Notes: a model not told the origin generated them from the letters alone. A stretch of DNA of 64,000 nt from Alcanivorax sp. REN37 (GCF_041102775.1 NZ_JBGCUO010000001.1:1984001-2048000); one strand, 5' to 3'; shown: positions 50,857 through 60,103, counted from the first letter of the stretch. A program made the numbers and translations.

Positions 50857-51498
50857 ATGACGACACCCGCTCCCAAAGCCCGCGCTTATCGCGGCATCAG
50901 TATTGAGCAGCGCCGCGCTCAGCGGCGCCAACAGCTGCTGGAAGCCGGCACCCAAGTCATCGGCCAGCAGGGATTTCGCGCCACCACCGTGCGCGCCGTT
51001 TGCCAGCAGGCGGGGCTTACCGAACGCTACTTCTACGAATCCTTTGCCAACAGCGAAGCCTTGTTGGGAGCGGTCTACACCCAAGCCATCGAACAGGTCA
51101 GCCAAACGCTGGCGGAAGCCCTACTGAGCCAGCCCGGCGCCGATGCAGAACAACGCAGCCGCAATGCGCTACACGCCTATTTCAGTTACCTGGCCGAGCA
51201 CCCGGAAGCGGCGCGCATCATGATGGTGGAGATCCTCGGTGTCAGCGCCGAAGTGGACGCGCTGTACCAGAAGGTGATGGAAGACTTCACCGCGCTGCTC
51301 GATCAGTTATGGGGCGAGCTTTATCCCGCCGCCGGTACCCTGCCGGCGCCGCGCATCCAGTTGTCGGCCGGCATTCTCGGCGCCCTGGTATATATCGCCG
51401 CACGTTGGTTGATGAACGGTTACCAAGACCCGCTCGACCAAGTGGTGGACGCCGCCCATACCATAGTGCAGGCGGTCAACCAGCACTTGAGCCACTGA
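50857..51498 (+). CDS. TetR/AcrR-family transcriptional regulator
   Basis: 213 residues from ATG 50857 (ATG 50833 is inside operator 3 and is less likely). The N-terminal helix-turn-helix covers about residues 20-65, with ATTVRAVCQQAGLTERYFYESF as core. The rest is a ligand-binding helical domain. Divergent from the monooxygenase gene with three matching palindromes between, so it probably represses both. The inducer may be the ketone or an acid made from it. It ends 77 bp before the porin gene's stop, convergent. Confidence 0.88.
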   Translation: MTTPAPKARAYRGISIEQRRAQRRQQLLEAGTQVIGQQGFRATTVRAVCQQAGLTERYFYESFANSEALLGAVYTQAIEQVSQTLAEALLSQPGADAEQRSRNALHAYFSYLAEHPEAARIMMVEILGVSAEVDALYQKVMEDFTALLDQLWGELYPAAGTLPAPRIQLSAGILGALVYIAARWLMNGYQDPLDQVVDAAHTIVQAVNQHLSH

Positions 51499-51516
51499 TC
51501 CCGGTCGCCGCAACGC

Positions 51517-51540
51517 AAAAAAAACCCCTCCGAAGAGGGG
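51517..51540 (-). terminator. Terminator of the porin operon
   Basis: CCCCTC, loop CGAA, GAGGGG; on the minus strand it is followed by eight Ts. It lies just after the porin gene's stop and probably also limits tetR readthrough. Confidence 0.8.
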
Positions 51541-51580
51541 TGAGTCACCAGGAAAGTCTGGGCCAGAGCCCGTAATCAGA

Positions 51581-52798
51581 TCAGAAGTGGTACCAGGCCG
51601 AGAACTGCACCCGGTTCAGTTCGTGCTTGGTGCCGCCCACTTCTTCCAAGTCGTAGCGTTGCAGTTCGATGCCGTAGGTCAGCGGACGGATCGGCGAGTA
51701 CAGCAGGTTCAGTGACGCGGTGCTGTAGCGCGCATTGGCGGTAGCGGCATAGCGGCCGCGTTCGCGGATGGCGCTGTCGGACCAGGCCAGCGAACTGCGC
51801 AGTTTTTCGGTCCAGAAGTGGCGGTAGATGGCCGAGTAGCCCCAGGCATCGACCCCGTGAATGCTGGTGCCGCCCTGCTCCACCACCGCATCGGGGAAGC
51901 TGCGCAGGCCCATGTAGCGGCCGACGTTGCCGTAGTTCACTTGCAGGCGAATGTCGTCCTTGCCCACGGTTGGGATGCGCGCGGTCAGGCTGTAGGCGTC
52001 GGTCCACTGATAGTCGCGGCCGGTGGCATTATCCAGCGCCATGCGGCGCACCGCTGCGGCCGCCGACACATAGCCCCAGTTGCCGTTGAAGCTCAGCCGC
52101 GCGATCAAGTCGGGCACGTCTTGGTTGCCGGCGCCGGTGTCTTCCGGGTTTTCCATCGCCAGTTCCAGCTTGCCGCCGTCGAACGGATGGGTGTAGCGCA
52201 CCATCGCCTGACGCACGAAGTTGACGCTGGCGTGCTGGCCGAAGCCCACCAGTTCACCCACCCCCATCAGGTCAGTGAAGGTCGACCAGGTCTGGCCCAC
52301 CAACAGCCGGCCGTAACTGCCGTAAGCTTCACGCAGACGCGGGGCGTAGCTGTTCGAGACCAACTCGTTGGCCTTGGTGTCTTCACCGTAAAAGTCCACC
52401 GACACGAAGGTGCGGAAGGTGTTCTCGCCCACCGGGGTGCTGGTGGAAAACGCGAACTGGCTCTGCCGCGCCGACAGTGTGGTGCGGTAGCCGAGGTCTT
52501 TATCGGTGCTCTTGACGCCGGCAGCGGTGACCACTTCCCAGGCCTTACCGCCTTGATAACCGCGATCCGACACCGACACGTCGCCTTTCATGTAGCCGGA
52601 AAAGCGCAGCGTAGTATTGCCGACGACGAAACCGCCGGCCGGGTTGCGGCGCACGTTGTCGGCGCTGTCGGCTTTCATTTCCGCCAGTTCCGCTTCCAAT
52701 TCCGCCAGGCGCTGTTCGATATCCACCGCGCCGTGGGCCAGCGGCGCAGCCAGCGCCAGGGCAATGCTCAAACTCAGAGTGGTGGCAGGTGTTTTCAT
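51581..52798 (-). CDS. DcaP-like outer-membrane porin
   Basis: 405 residues from ATG 52798, with a signal peptide ending AHGA. After it comes a short coiled coil (IEQRLAELEAELAEMKAD), typical of DcaP-family trimers, then a beta-barrel with FSGYMKGDVSV and an end ...FSAWYHF with terminal Phe. DcaP-type porins pass dicarboxylic and aromatic acids. It is downstream of the thioesterase gene (148-bp gap) in a unit with an acyl-CoA ligase and two Bug proteins, so it is likely the outer-membrane entry for the acid they handle. Confidence 0.88.
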   Translation of the reverse strand: MKTPATTLSLSIALALAAPLAHGAVDIEQRLAELEAELAEMKADSADNVRRNPAGGFVVGNTTLRFSGYMKGDVSVSDRGYQGGKAWEVVTAAGVKSTDKDLGYRTTLSARQSQFAFSTSTPVGENTFRTFVSVDFYGEDTKANELVSNSYAPRLREAYGSYGRLLVGQTWSTFTDLMGVGELVGFGQHASVNFVRQAMVRYTHPFDGGKLELAMENPEDTGAGNQDVPDLIARLSFNGNWGYVSAAAAVRRMALDNATGRDYQWTDAYSLTARIPTVGKDDIRLQVNYGNVGRYMGLRSFPDAVVEQGGTSIHGVDAWGYSAIYRHFWTEKLRSSLAWSDSAIRERGRYAATANARYSTASLNLLYSPIRPLTYGIELQRYDLEEVGGTKHELNRVQFSAWYHF

Positions 52799-52946
52799 TA
52801 TTCTGGTCCAACCATGTTGTTGTAAGAGACTTGGCCGCCGCCGCAAAGCCGCGGCCGGAGTACGCCTGCGCCGAAACGCAGGCCGAGCGAACCCGCTGCC
52901 GGGTGATGCCGGCAGTGGAAAGCTGTTCAAAATCAGGAAAATTCAG

Positions 52947-53363
52947 TCAGTCAGGCGGTGCAGCGCCGACCATGAAGGAGCCGCGCCCCACCGCGACTTG
53001 ATGACCGTCGGCATCGTAGACCTCCCCCAGGCCGACCATCACGCGGCGGCCGGGTTTGATGATGCGTGCGCAGGCCCGTAACTGGCCGGGGCCGGCAGCA
53101 CGCAAGAAACTGACGTTGAGATCCAGCGTGGCCGGGCGCGCGTCATACCCGGCCGCCGCCCGCACCGCAGTGCCGAGCACGGTGTCGATCAGGGTGCAGT
53201 AAACCCCGCCGTGCACCACGCCATAGGCCTGCAATAGCTGCGGCCCCACCGGCAGCAGGATCTCCGCTTCACCGTCCTCGATGCCGCCCACTTGCACGCC
53301 GAGGAACTGGCGGAACGGATTGCTGAGGTTCCATTGCACTTCATCCGCGGTGGTCCAGACCAT
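52947..53363 (-). CDS. PaaI-type hotdog thioesterase
   Basis: 138 residues from ATG 53363 (GGAGAGTGTCCC upstream). The hotdog fold's YGVVHGGVYCTLIDTVLG is the catalytic PaaI/YdiI signature, with the HGG and the Asp downstream (IDT). Acts on acyl-CoA thioesters in the cytoplasm, either releasing product or rescuing stalled CoA. It is 24 nt after the acyl-CoA ligase gene. Confidence 0.88.
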   Translation of the reverse strand: MVWTTADEVQWNLSNPFRQFLGVQVGGIEDGEAEILLPVGPQLLQAYGVVHGGVYCTLIDTVLGTAVRAAAGYDARPATLDLNVSFLRAAGPGQLRACARIIKPGRRVMVGLGEVYDADGHQVAVGRGSFMVGAAPPD

Positions 53364-53387
53364 GGGACACTCTCCAGTCGGCGCCAA

Positions 53388-54959
53388 TCAGACCGATTGC
53401 TGTTGATCGGCAGCGGTTTGCGGCTGATCCCAATATTTCTGCCGCAGCACAAACTTGAGCACCTTGCCGGGGCCGGAATATGGCAGCTCTTTAAGGAATT
53501 CCACCGACTTCGGCACCTTGTAGCCGGCCAGACTGTCGCGGCAGTGCTGTTGCAGCAACGCTTCATCGGCCTCACTGCCGGGATGCAGGACCACCACCGC
53601 ATGCACGGCTTCGCCCCATTTGGTGCAGGGAATGCCGATCACCGCGCATTGCGATACCGCCGGGTGGCGCATCAGCACGTTCTCGATCTCGGCCGAGTAC
53701 ACGTTCTCGCCACCGGACACGATCATGTCCTTGATGCGATCGACCACGTAAATGTAGCCATCGTCATCCATGTAGCCGCCGTCGCCGGTGTGCATCCAGC
53801 CGCCGCGCAGGGTTTCCGCGGTTTCTTCCGGCCGGCCCCAGTAGCCGAGCATCACGTTGGGGCCGCGCACGATAATTTCGCCCACTTGGCCGCGCGGCAG
53901 CTCTTGGTCATGTTCATCGACGATGCGCACCTGGGTGGCCATGGTGGCCTTGCCGGCGGAGCGGATGCGGCCGGAGGCCCAGGCGGCCGGCAGGTGGTTT
54001 TCCCAGTTGTTCATGGAGATCACCGGCGCCGTTTCGGTCATGCCGTAGGCTTGGATGAACTCGGCTTCGGTGAACACTTTCTGCGCCCGTTCCAGCAGCG
54101 CCAGCGGCATCGGCGCCGCGCCGTAGGTGATGCGTTTGAGGCAGGAGAAATCCGCGCCCACTGCGTCCGGATGGTCGAGCAGCATCTGCACCATGCTCGG
54201 CACCCACATCACGTCGTTGACGTTTTCCTGCTGGATCAAGCGGATCAGTTCGCCGACATCAAACGCCGGCATCATCACCGAGGTGCCACCCAGCATCACC
54301 TGCGCCACCAGCTTGCCGAGCGCGGCGGTGTGGAACAGCGGCGGCGCCATCAGCGTGATCACCAGCGGCAGCGGCGCGTTTTCGGCGCGGCCGGCAATCT
54401 GCGACGACCACATGTTCATGTGCGACAGCATCACCCCTTTGGGTGTGCCAGTGGTGCCGCCGGAGAACACGATGCAGGCGAGATCGTCGCCACTGCGCAA
54501 GCGATCTTCGATGGGTGCCACGCCGTCAATGAACTGCGCGTAGGAGGTAAAGCCTTGGCTGTCGCCCTCGCCCACCACCACGATGTTGCCGTTCAAGCTC
54601 GGGCACTCTTGTTTCAGGTACGGCGCCGCCGACAGGAAAGTGCGCTCGACAAACAGCAGCGAGGCGCCCACGTCGTTGATGCCGAAGCTCATTTCCACCG
54701 GCGCCCAGCGGGTGTTCACCGGCACCGCCACGGCCCCAGCCCACCAGGCGGCCAGGAAGAACTCCATGCAGAAGTTGGAGTTCAGCGACAACAACGCCAC
54801 CCGATCACCATCTTCCACGCCAGCGCGCCGCATGGCGGCAGCCAGACGTGCCACCCGCTCGGCCAGCTGGCGGTAACTCCAGCGCTCGTCACCTTCGATG
54901 GTGGCGATGCGCTCCGGGCACTGCTGCACCGCACGGTGCAATCCTTGAGTCAGATACAT
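53388..54959 (-). CDS. Acyl-CoA synthetase (AMP-binding, class I)
   Basis: 523 residues. Makes acyl-AMP and then acyl-CoA from a carboxylic acid, ATP and CoA. The phosphate-binding SGGTTGTPKGV (about residues 165-175), YGMTETAP and the YIYVVDRIKDMIVSGGENVY hinge with the C-terminal catalytic Lys region (GPGKVLKFVLR) are all present. The acid accepted cannot be told from sequence; similar enzymes act on medium-chain, cyclic or aromatic acids. It lies between Bug protein 1 (15 nt) and the thioesterase. Confidence 0.92.
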   Translation of the reverse strand: MYLTQGLHRAVQQCPERIATIEGDERWSYRQLAERVARLAAAMRRAGVEDGDRVALLSLNSNFCMEFFLAAWWAGAVAVPVNTRWAPVEMSFGINDVGASLLFVERTFLSAAPYLKQECPSLNGNIVVVGEGDSQGFTSYAQFIDGVAPIEDRLRSGDDLACIVFSGGTTGTPKGVMLSHMNMWSSQIAGRAENAPLPLVITLMAPPLFHTAALGKLVAQVMLGGTSVMMPAFDVGELIRLIQQENVNDVMWVPSMVQMLLDHPDAVGADFSCLKRITYGAAPMPLALLERAQKVFTEAEFIQAYGMTETAPVISMNNWENHLPAAWASGRIRSAGKATMATQVRIVDEHDQELPRGQVGEIIVRGPNVMLGYWGRPEETAETLRGGWMHTGDGGYMDDDGYIYVVDRIKDMIVSGGENVYSAEIENVLMRHPAVSQCAVIGIPCTKWGEAVHAVVVLHPGSEADEALLQQHCRDSLAGYKVPKSVEFLKELPYSGPGKVLKFVLRQKYWDQPQTAADQQQSV

Positions 54960-54974
54960 GGTTACGCTCTTCCT

Positions 54975-55952
54975 TCAGTCGAGACGGATGCCAGCTTCAC
55001 GGATAACGGTGCCCCATTTGCTGTAATCACTGGCCACCACCTTTGCAAAGTCACTCGCCGGCACCGGGTCGATGACCAGCGACAGGTTTTCCACCCGCTG
55101 CATCACCTCTGGATCTTTCAGGGCGCGCAGCATCAAGTCCGACAGCCGTTGTTGCAGCGCCGGGTCCATGCCAGCCGGGCCGAATAGCCCAAACCAGCCT
55201 TTGTTATCCATGCGTTCGTAGCCCAGCTCTTTGAAAGTGGGCACGTCTGGCAGCGCCGGCATGCGGTAGGTGCCGGTCATCGCCAGCGCATTCATGCGGC
55301 CAGCACGCACGTGGGGTGCGGCACCGACGCCAGACATGATCACCGCCGTCACCTGGCCGCCGAGCAAGTCCGACACCGACGGCGCTTCGCCGCGGTAGGC
55401 CACATGGGGAATATCGAGTCCGGTCTGTTTGGCAAAGGCATAGCCGTACAGGTGCCCGGAGGAGCCGGCGCCATAGCTGCCGTAGCTGGCGTGGCTGGGA
55501 TCATTGCGGATGTATTCCACCAACTCTGCCGGGGTGGTGATGCCGCTTTCCGCGCGCACCACCATCACCAGTGGCGTGGTCACCAACTGCGCGATAGGGG
55601 TGAAATCCTTGATCGGGTCAAACGGCTGACGGCTCAGCATCTGCGGGGTTTGCACGATGTTGGTGATGGTCAGCATCAGCATGTGGCCATCGGCGGGAGC
55701 ACGGGCGACCACTTCAGCGCCAATGTTGCCGCCGGCGCCAGCGCGGTTGTCGACGATCACCGGCTTGCCCAGTTCGCGGTGCATGAATTCAGCCAGCACT
55801 CGGGCCAGTGAATCGGTGGCACCCCCGGCGGGGAACGGCACCACTAGGCGCACTGATTTGCGCGGCCAGTTGTCGTCAGCCCAGCTGGCTGGGGCCAAGG
55901 CCCCAAGGCCCAATGCCAGCAGCGTTGCTGCCGTGGCGAGGTATCGTTTCAT
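54975..55952 (-). CDS. Bug/TctC-family solute-binding protein 1
   Basis: 325 residues from ATG 55952, with a signal peptide ending ASWA. A periplasmic two-lobed binding protein of the tripartite tricarboxylate (TctC/Bug) family. VRLVVPFPAGGATDSLAR and NRAGAGGNIGAEVVARA are hallmarks (beta-strand C-S bends that hold carboxylate ligands). No TctA or TctB gene is in the window, so it is an orphan or uses a distant permease. It lies between the second Bug gene (119 nt upstream) and the ligase (15 nt downstream). Confidence 0.9.
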   Translation of the reverse strand: MKRYLATAATLLALGLGALAPASWADDNWPRKSVRLVVPFPAGGATDSLARVLAEFMHRELGKPVIVDNRAGAGGNIGAEVVARAPADGHMLMLTITNIVQTPQMLSRQPFDPIKDFTPIAQLVTTPLVMVVRAESGITTPAELVEYIRNDPSHASYGSYGAGSSGHLYGYAFAKQTGLDIPHVAYRGEAPSVSDLLGGQVTAVIMSGVGAAPHVRAGRMNALAMTGTYRMPALPDVPTFKELGYERMDNKGWFGLFGPAGMDPALQQRLSDLMLRALKDPEVMQRVENLSLVIDPVPASDFAKVVASDYSKWGTVIREAGIRLD

Positions 55953-56071
55953 GGCGTTCTCGCTGTTGTTGTTATGTGTTATGGCTTCATCTTCAAAGAT
56001 GAAGGGGGCGCGCTCAATGGCCTTTTTTTTCATTAATCATTGGCGATTAGCGCGCACTATTTCTGAATATT

Positions 56072-57055
56072 TCAGCCTTCAACGCTGATGTTTGCTTTCT
56101 TGATGATCTCGCGCCACATGCGGTTGTCGTTGCTGATGATGGCGCCAAATTCTTCCGGACCAAGCGGGTCCATGATCATCATGATGTTGTCAATGCGCTG
56201 GCGAACGTCCGGCTCCTGCACCACTTTCAGTGCGGCTTCGGCCACCCGATCACGCACCGCGATATCCATGCCTTTGGGGCCGAGAATGCCGATCCAGCCT
56301 CGGGTGTCGATGTCGACATAACCCAGCTCCTTGAAGGTCGGCACGTCCGGCAGCACCGGCGAACGGCGCGGGCCAGTCACCGCCACCGGCACCAGTTTGC
56401 CGGCCCGGATGTGCGGCATAGTGTTGCCGGAGATGCCGGCAATCACCGCCGTCACTTGGCCCGCCAGTAGGTCCGTGATGGACGGTGATTCACCGCGGTA
56501 GGCAATGTGCGCCATGTCGAGGTTGTTCTTCTCGGCCAGCGCGAGGCCATAGAGGTGGGCGGAAGAACCGATGCCGAAGCTGCCGTAGCTGTGTTTGCCT
56601 GGCTCACTGCGCACCAGTTCAACCAGTTGCTCGATGTTCTCGATGCCGCTGTCGGCATTGACCACCATCAGGCCGACGCCGGTTACCAGCTGGGCAATGG
56701 CGGTGAAGTCCTGCTCGGCGTCAAACGGTGGTTTTTCGAACATATGCGGGATCTGCACCATTGGCGTGAAGCCGAACAGCAGCGTATGGCCGTCGGCGCG
56801 GGCGCGCATCACCGCTTCGGCGCCGATGTTGCCGCCGGCGCCGGCGCGGTTCTCAACGATCACCGGACGCCCCAGCTCCCGTGACAGCCCTTCACTGACA
56901 ATCCGTGCCAAGGCATCGACGGTGCCACCGGCGGCAAACGGCACCACCATGCGGATGGTCTTAGTGGGGTAATCAGCTCCCGCCGTGGAGACCTGAAGCA
57001 GCGCTGCGGCCATTACCAGCAGTGCCGAAAAGCTCTTCATGAATCGCGTCATCAT
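56072..57055 (-). CDS. Bug/TctC-family solute-binding protein 2
   Basis: 327 residues from ATG 57055 (GGAAA upstream; ATGs at 57052 and 57040 are alternatives). Signal peptide ending TAGA. RMVVPFAAGGTVDALARIV and ENRAGAGGNIGAEAV are as in protein 1; the two are similar but clearly diverged. It is the first gene of the unit that ends at the porin, after a 280-bp spacer with a strong palindrome. Ligand unknown; carboxylates are typical. Confidence 0.9.
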   Translation of the reverse strand: MMTRFMKSFSALLVMAAALLQVSTAGADYPTKTIRMVVPFAAGGTVDALARIVSEGLSRELGRPVIVENRAGAGGNIGAEAVMRARADGHTLLFGFTPMVQIPHMFEKPPFDAEQDFTAIAQLVTGVGLMVVNADSGIENIEQLVELVRSEPGKHSYGSFGIGSSAHLYGLALAEKNNLDMAHIAYRGESPSITDLLAGQVTAVIAGISGNTMPHIRAGKLVPVAVTGPRRSPVLPDVPTFKELGYVDIDTRGWIGILGPKGMDIAVRDRVAEAALKVVQEPDVRQRIDNIMMIMDPLGPEEFGAIISNDNRMWREIIKKANISVEG

Positions 57056-57167
57056 TTTCCATCTCGCGGTTGTTTTTATGATGTCTCCGATAGTGGAATC
57101 CCGGCACGGTGCTCTCAATGGCCGGACTGGTCACCACCGGTTGGCCAAATCCATGCTGACGACCACT

Positions 57168-57185
57168 TTTGGCGGTTCCGCCAAA
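57168..57185. promoter_or_regulatory. Perfect palindrome upstream of Bug gene 2
   Basis: TTTGGCGGTTCCGCCAAA: 8-bp arms, TT centre, 113 bp before the Bug 2 start, in the space where a promoter for the Bug-ligase-thioesterase-porin unit is expected. It lacks a following U tract, so an operator is more plausible than a terminator. Confidence 0.5.
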
Positions 57186-57257
57186 CGGGCACGCTGACAG
57201 CGTAGAGATCGGTAACACCCGGCGCCACAGTGACACCGCACTACCCGTTTTACAGGC

Positions 57258-57283
57258 AAAAAAAACCGCCGTTCACACGGCGG
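57258..57283 (-). terminator. Terminator after the acyl-CoA dehydrogenase gene
   Basis: CCGCCG, loop TTCACA, CGGCGG; on the minus strand followed by TTTTTTTTGCC. Ends the upstream beta-oxidation unit. Confidence 0.82.
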
Positions 57284-57337
57284 CGGAGAGCGGCTGCGGG
57301 GGCGGTTTGCCGGCGCCCCCGCAACCTGCACAGCGCA

Positions 57338-58492
57338 TCAGGCGCCCAGGGCGCGCACCATGTTGCGAGCAATGATCATCTGCTGCACCTGGGTGGTGCC
57401 TTCGTAGATGCGGAACAAACGTACGTCTCGGTAGAAACGCTCAATGCCGTATTCGGCCATGTAACCGGCGCCGCCGAAGATCTGCACCGCGCGGTCTGCC
57501 ACGCGGCCGCACATTTCCGAGGCGTACATCTTGGCGCAGGCCGCTTCAGTGGAAATATTCTCGCCGTTGTCACGTCGTTGCGCGGCGTCGAGCACCATGC
57601 ACTTGGAGGCGTACAGCTCGGCCTTGCTGTCGGCCAACATGCCCTGCACTAGCTGGAAGTCAGCGATGCGCTGGCCGAACTGCTGGCGCTCCACCGCGTA
57701 CTCCAGTGCATCCTGCAGCATGCGCTCGGCCACGCCGACACAGATGGCGGCGATGTGAATGCGGCCCTTGTCGAGCACCTTCATGGCGGTCTTGAAACCT
57801 TGGCCTTCTTTCAGACCAATCAGGTTGGCGGCCGGCACTCGGCAATTTTCGAAAATCACATCGCAGGTATGAGCGCCGCGCTGGCCCATTTTCTTGTCAC
57901 GTTTGCCGAACGAGATGCCCGGCGTGCCGGCGTCAACGATGAACGAGGAAATACCGCCGGCGCCCTTCACCGCCGGATCGGTGCGTGCCATCAAGGTGAA
58001 CAGCCCGGCATGGGGCGCATTGGTGATGAAACGCTTGGTGCCATTGACCACATAGTGGTCACCATCGCGGAGGGCGGTGGTACGCAGCGAGGCAGCGTCG
58101 GAACCGGATTCCGGCTCGGTAAGCGCGAACGAGGCCATTTTTTCACCGGTAGCCAACTGCGGCAGATAGCGCTGTTTCTGCTCGTCGGTGCCGTCCATCA
58201 GGATGCCTTGGGAGCCGATACCCACGGTAGTGCCGATGATGGAACGAAACGCCGGTGAGGTTTTACCCAGCTCGAACATCACCCGGCTTTCTTCTTCCAT
58301 GGTCAGCCCAAGACCGCCGTATTGTTCCGGAATGGTCAGCCCAAACAGCCCCATGTCGCGCATCGCCTGCACGATGTGCTCAGGGATTTCATCGGTCTCA
58401 GCCACCAATTCCTCGTTCGGTACCAGCTGTTCGCGCACGAAACTGGACACGGTATCGAGGAAGGCATTCATCATTTCTTGGTCACGGATCAT
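57338..58492 (-). CDS. Acyl-CoA dehydrogenase
   Basis: 384 residues from ATG 58492. A FAD enzyme making the 2,3-double bond. FALTEPESGSDAASL (FAD-binding), RIHIAAICVGVAERML, GGAGYMAEYGIERFYRDVRLFRIYEGTTQVQ contain the catalytic Glu (IYEGT) and C-terminal signature. Length and sequence fit the short/medium-chain group including isovaleryl- and acyl-branched enzymes. It is the last gene of the large minus-strand unit, 37 nt after the thiolase-like gene. Confidence 0.93.
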   Translation of the reverse strand: MIRDQEMMNAFLDTVSSFVREQLVPNEELVAETDEIPEHIVQAMRDMGLFGLTIPEQYGGLGLTMEEESRVMFELGKTSPAFRSIIGTTVGIGSQGILMDGTDEQKQRYLPQLATGEKMASFALTEPESGSDAASLRTTALRDGDHYVVNGTKRFITNAPHAGLFTLMARTDPAVKGAGGISSFIVDAGTPGISFGKRDKKMGQRGAHTCDVIFENCRVPAANLIGLKEGQGFKTAMKVLDKGRIHIAAICVGVAERMLQDALEYAVERQQFGQRIADFQLVQGMLADSKAELYASKCMVLDAAQRRDNGENISTEAACAKMYASEMCGRVADRAVQIFGGAGYMAEYGIERFYRDVRLFRIYEGTTQVQQMIIARNMVRALGA

Positions 58493-58529
58493 GTCGTCTC
58501 TCCACGGCCCCGCCCGGCGGGGCCGGCAA

Positions 58530-59705
58530 TTACAGGGTGGCAGCGGTGCCAAGAATGGCGGTGGACTGGCTCGACAGCGTGCCGCCGTTGCCGTGTGCCA
58601 GCGCCACCTGGGCACCGCTCACTTGACGCTCGCCGCACTGGCCGCGCAGCTGTTCCACCGCTTCGATCAAGGCAAAAATGCCGTACATGCCGGGGTGGCC
58701 CCAGGACAGGCCGCCGCCGTTGGTGTTCACCGGCAAGCGCCCGCCGGGCGCAATAGCGCCGCCCTCGACAAAGGCACCGCCCTCGCCTTTGGCGCAGAAA
58801 CCGAGGTCTTCGAGGAACAGCAAGGTGTTGATGGTGAAGGCGTCGTACAGCTCCACCACATCCACGTCCGCCGGCGTCAGCCCGGCCATGGCGAACGCGC
58901 GCGCGCCGGATTCTTGGGCGGCGGTGACGGTGAGGTCGGCCATCGAGGAAATCTGCCGGTTCCAGCAGGCGGTGGCGTTACCGAGCACGTACACCGGCGG
59001 CTGGCGCAGATCGCGGGCACGGTCACCGCGTACCAGCACATAGGCACCGCCACCATCGGTGACCAGGCAGCAGTCACGCACCGTCAGCGGGTCGGACACC
59101 ATGCGCGCATTGAGCACGTCGTCGATCGACAGCGGACCGCGCTCGAATGCAGTCGGGTTGCGCTGCGCCCATTGGCGCGCCGCCACCGCCACTTCCGCCA
59201 ACTGACGGCGCTCGGTGCCGAACTCATGCATGTGACGATTGGCCGCCAGCGCGTAGGCGCTGGGCGGCAGCATCGGCTCGTAAGGATGTTCGTAGGGCTG
59301 CGGATCCAGCAGCTTGCGGCTGGCCACGATGTCGCGCCGGTTAAAGGTGGCGGAGCGCTGAGCGCTGCCGTAGCACACCAGCACCGCGTTGCACTGGCCC
59401 GACATCAGCGCCTGCATCGCCGGCAGCAAATGGGCAATGAAGCTGGAGCCGCCGAGCATGGTGCCGTCGATGAAGGTCGGGCGGATGCCAAGGTGCTCCA
59501 CCACCACCATCGGCCACATCGTGGCGGTGACGCTGGCGGTGCACAGACCGTCGATGTCTTGCATGGTCAGACCGGCATCGGCCACTGCACGCTGGGCGGC
59601 GCCCACCAGCAGTTCCATGTCGGTATAGCCCGGCACTACGCCGCAGCCGAAGGTCGCGGCGCCGGCAATCGCCACCTGGCCGCGTAGGGAATTGAGATCA
59701 GTCAT
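58530..59705 (-). CDS. Thiolase-like protein (lipid-transfer/retro-aldolase type)
   Basis: 391 residues from ATG 59705. Thiolase fold, but the usual active-site Cys is absent: the region reads DGTMLGGSSFIAHLL. A Tyr in VVELYDAFTI (Y287) and the His of LSWGHPGM (H337) are retained. This is the pattern of the Ltp2-type partners of DUF35 proteins, which cleave beta-hydroxyacyl-CoA by retro-aldol reaction in steroid side-chain degradation. The next gene upstream encodes a DUF35 protein, 13 nt away, supporting a complex. The alternative is an inactive or SCP2-type thiolase. The specific reaction is inference. Confidence 0.85.
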   Translation of the reverse strand: MTDLNSLRGQVAIAGAATFGCGVVPGYTDMELLVGAAQRAVADAGLTMQDIDGLCTASVTATMWPMVVVEHLGIRPTFIDGTMLGGSSFIAHLLPAMQALMSGQCNAVLVCYGSAQRSATFNRRDIVASRKLLDPQPYEHPYEPMLPPSAYALAANRHMHEFGTERRQLAEVAVAARQWAQRNPTAFERGPLSIDDVLNARMVSDPLTVRDCCLVTDGGGAYVLVRGDRARDLRQPPVYVLGNATACWNRQISSMADLTVTAAQESGARAFAMAGLTPADVDVVELYDAFTINTLLFLEDLGFCAKGEGGAFVEGGAIAPGGRLPVNTNGGGLSWGHPGMYGIFALIEAVEQLRGQCGERQVSGAQVALAHGNGGTLSSQSTAILGTAATL

Positions 59706-59718
59706 GGTCAGCTCCGGC

Positions 59719-60093
59719 TCACAGGGGATCGAACAACAACAGGCCGCGATCTTGCTCGCGCGCCACCCGCGCCTGCACTCGCAGGCCGATGGCGACTGCG
59801 TCCGGCGCCACACCTTCCACTCGGCTCATCAGCCGCACGCCTTCGTCCAGATCCACCAACACCACGTTGTAGTCACCGCCCAGCTCCGCCTTGCGGCGCA
59901 CCACTGTGGTGGCATACACGGTGCCGCTGCCGGCCGGCGTCACGAACGCCAGTTGATCAGCGCCGCAGTGCGGGCACAGCCCACGCGGGTAGAACACATG
60001 CTGCTGGCAGCCGCCGCAGCGCTGGATGACGAATTCACCGGCGTCCAGACGCGCTTGCCACGCCTGCTGCACGCCGCTTTGCATTTCGCTCAT
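59719..60093 (-). CDS. DUF35 zinc-ribbon OB-fold protein (ChsH2-like)
   Basis: 124 residues from ATG 60093. An N-terminal rubredoxin-like zinc ribbon with C26, C29, C40 and C43 (CGGC...CPHC), then an OB fold (GTVYATTVV, VVLVDLDEG). DUF35 proteins bind acyl-CoA and serve as partners of thiolase-like enzymes, for example ChsH2 with Ltp2. Located directly upstream of the thiolase-like gene and 10 nt after the SDR gene, so they are co-translated. Confidence 0.92.
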   Translation of the reverse strand: MSEMQSGVQQAWQARLDAGEFVIQRCGGCQQHVFYPRGLCPHCGADQLAFVTPAGSGTVYATTVVRRKAELGGDYNVVLVDLDEGVRLMSRVEGVAPDAVAIGLRVQARVAREQDRGLLLFDPL

Positions 60094-60103
60094 GACAGGC
60101 TCC

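Noticed and set aside
53292-55187. 631-codon plus-strand open frame over the ligase and Bug genes
   Set aside because: Antisense to well-supported genes; rich in His/Arg as expected for antisense frames in high-GC DNA.
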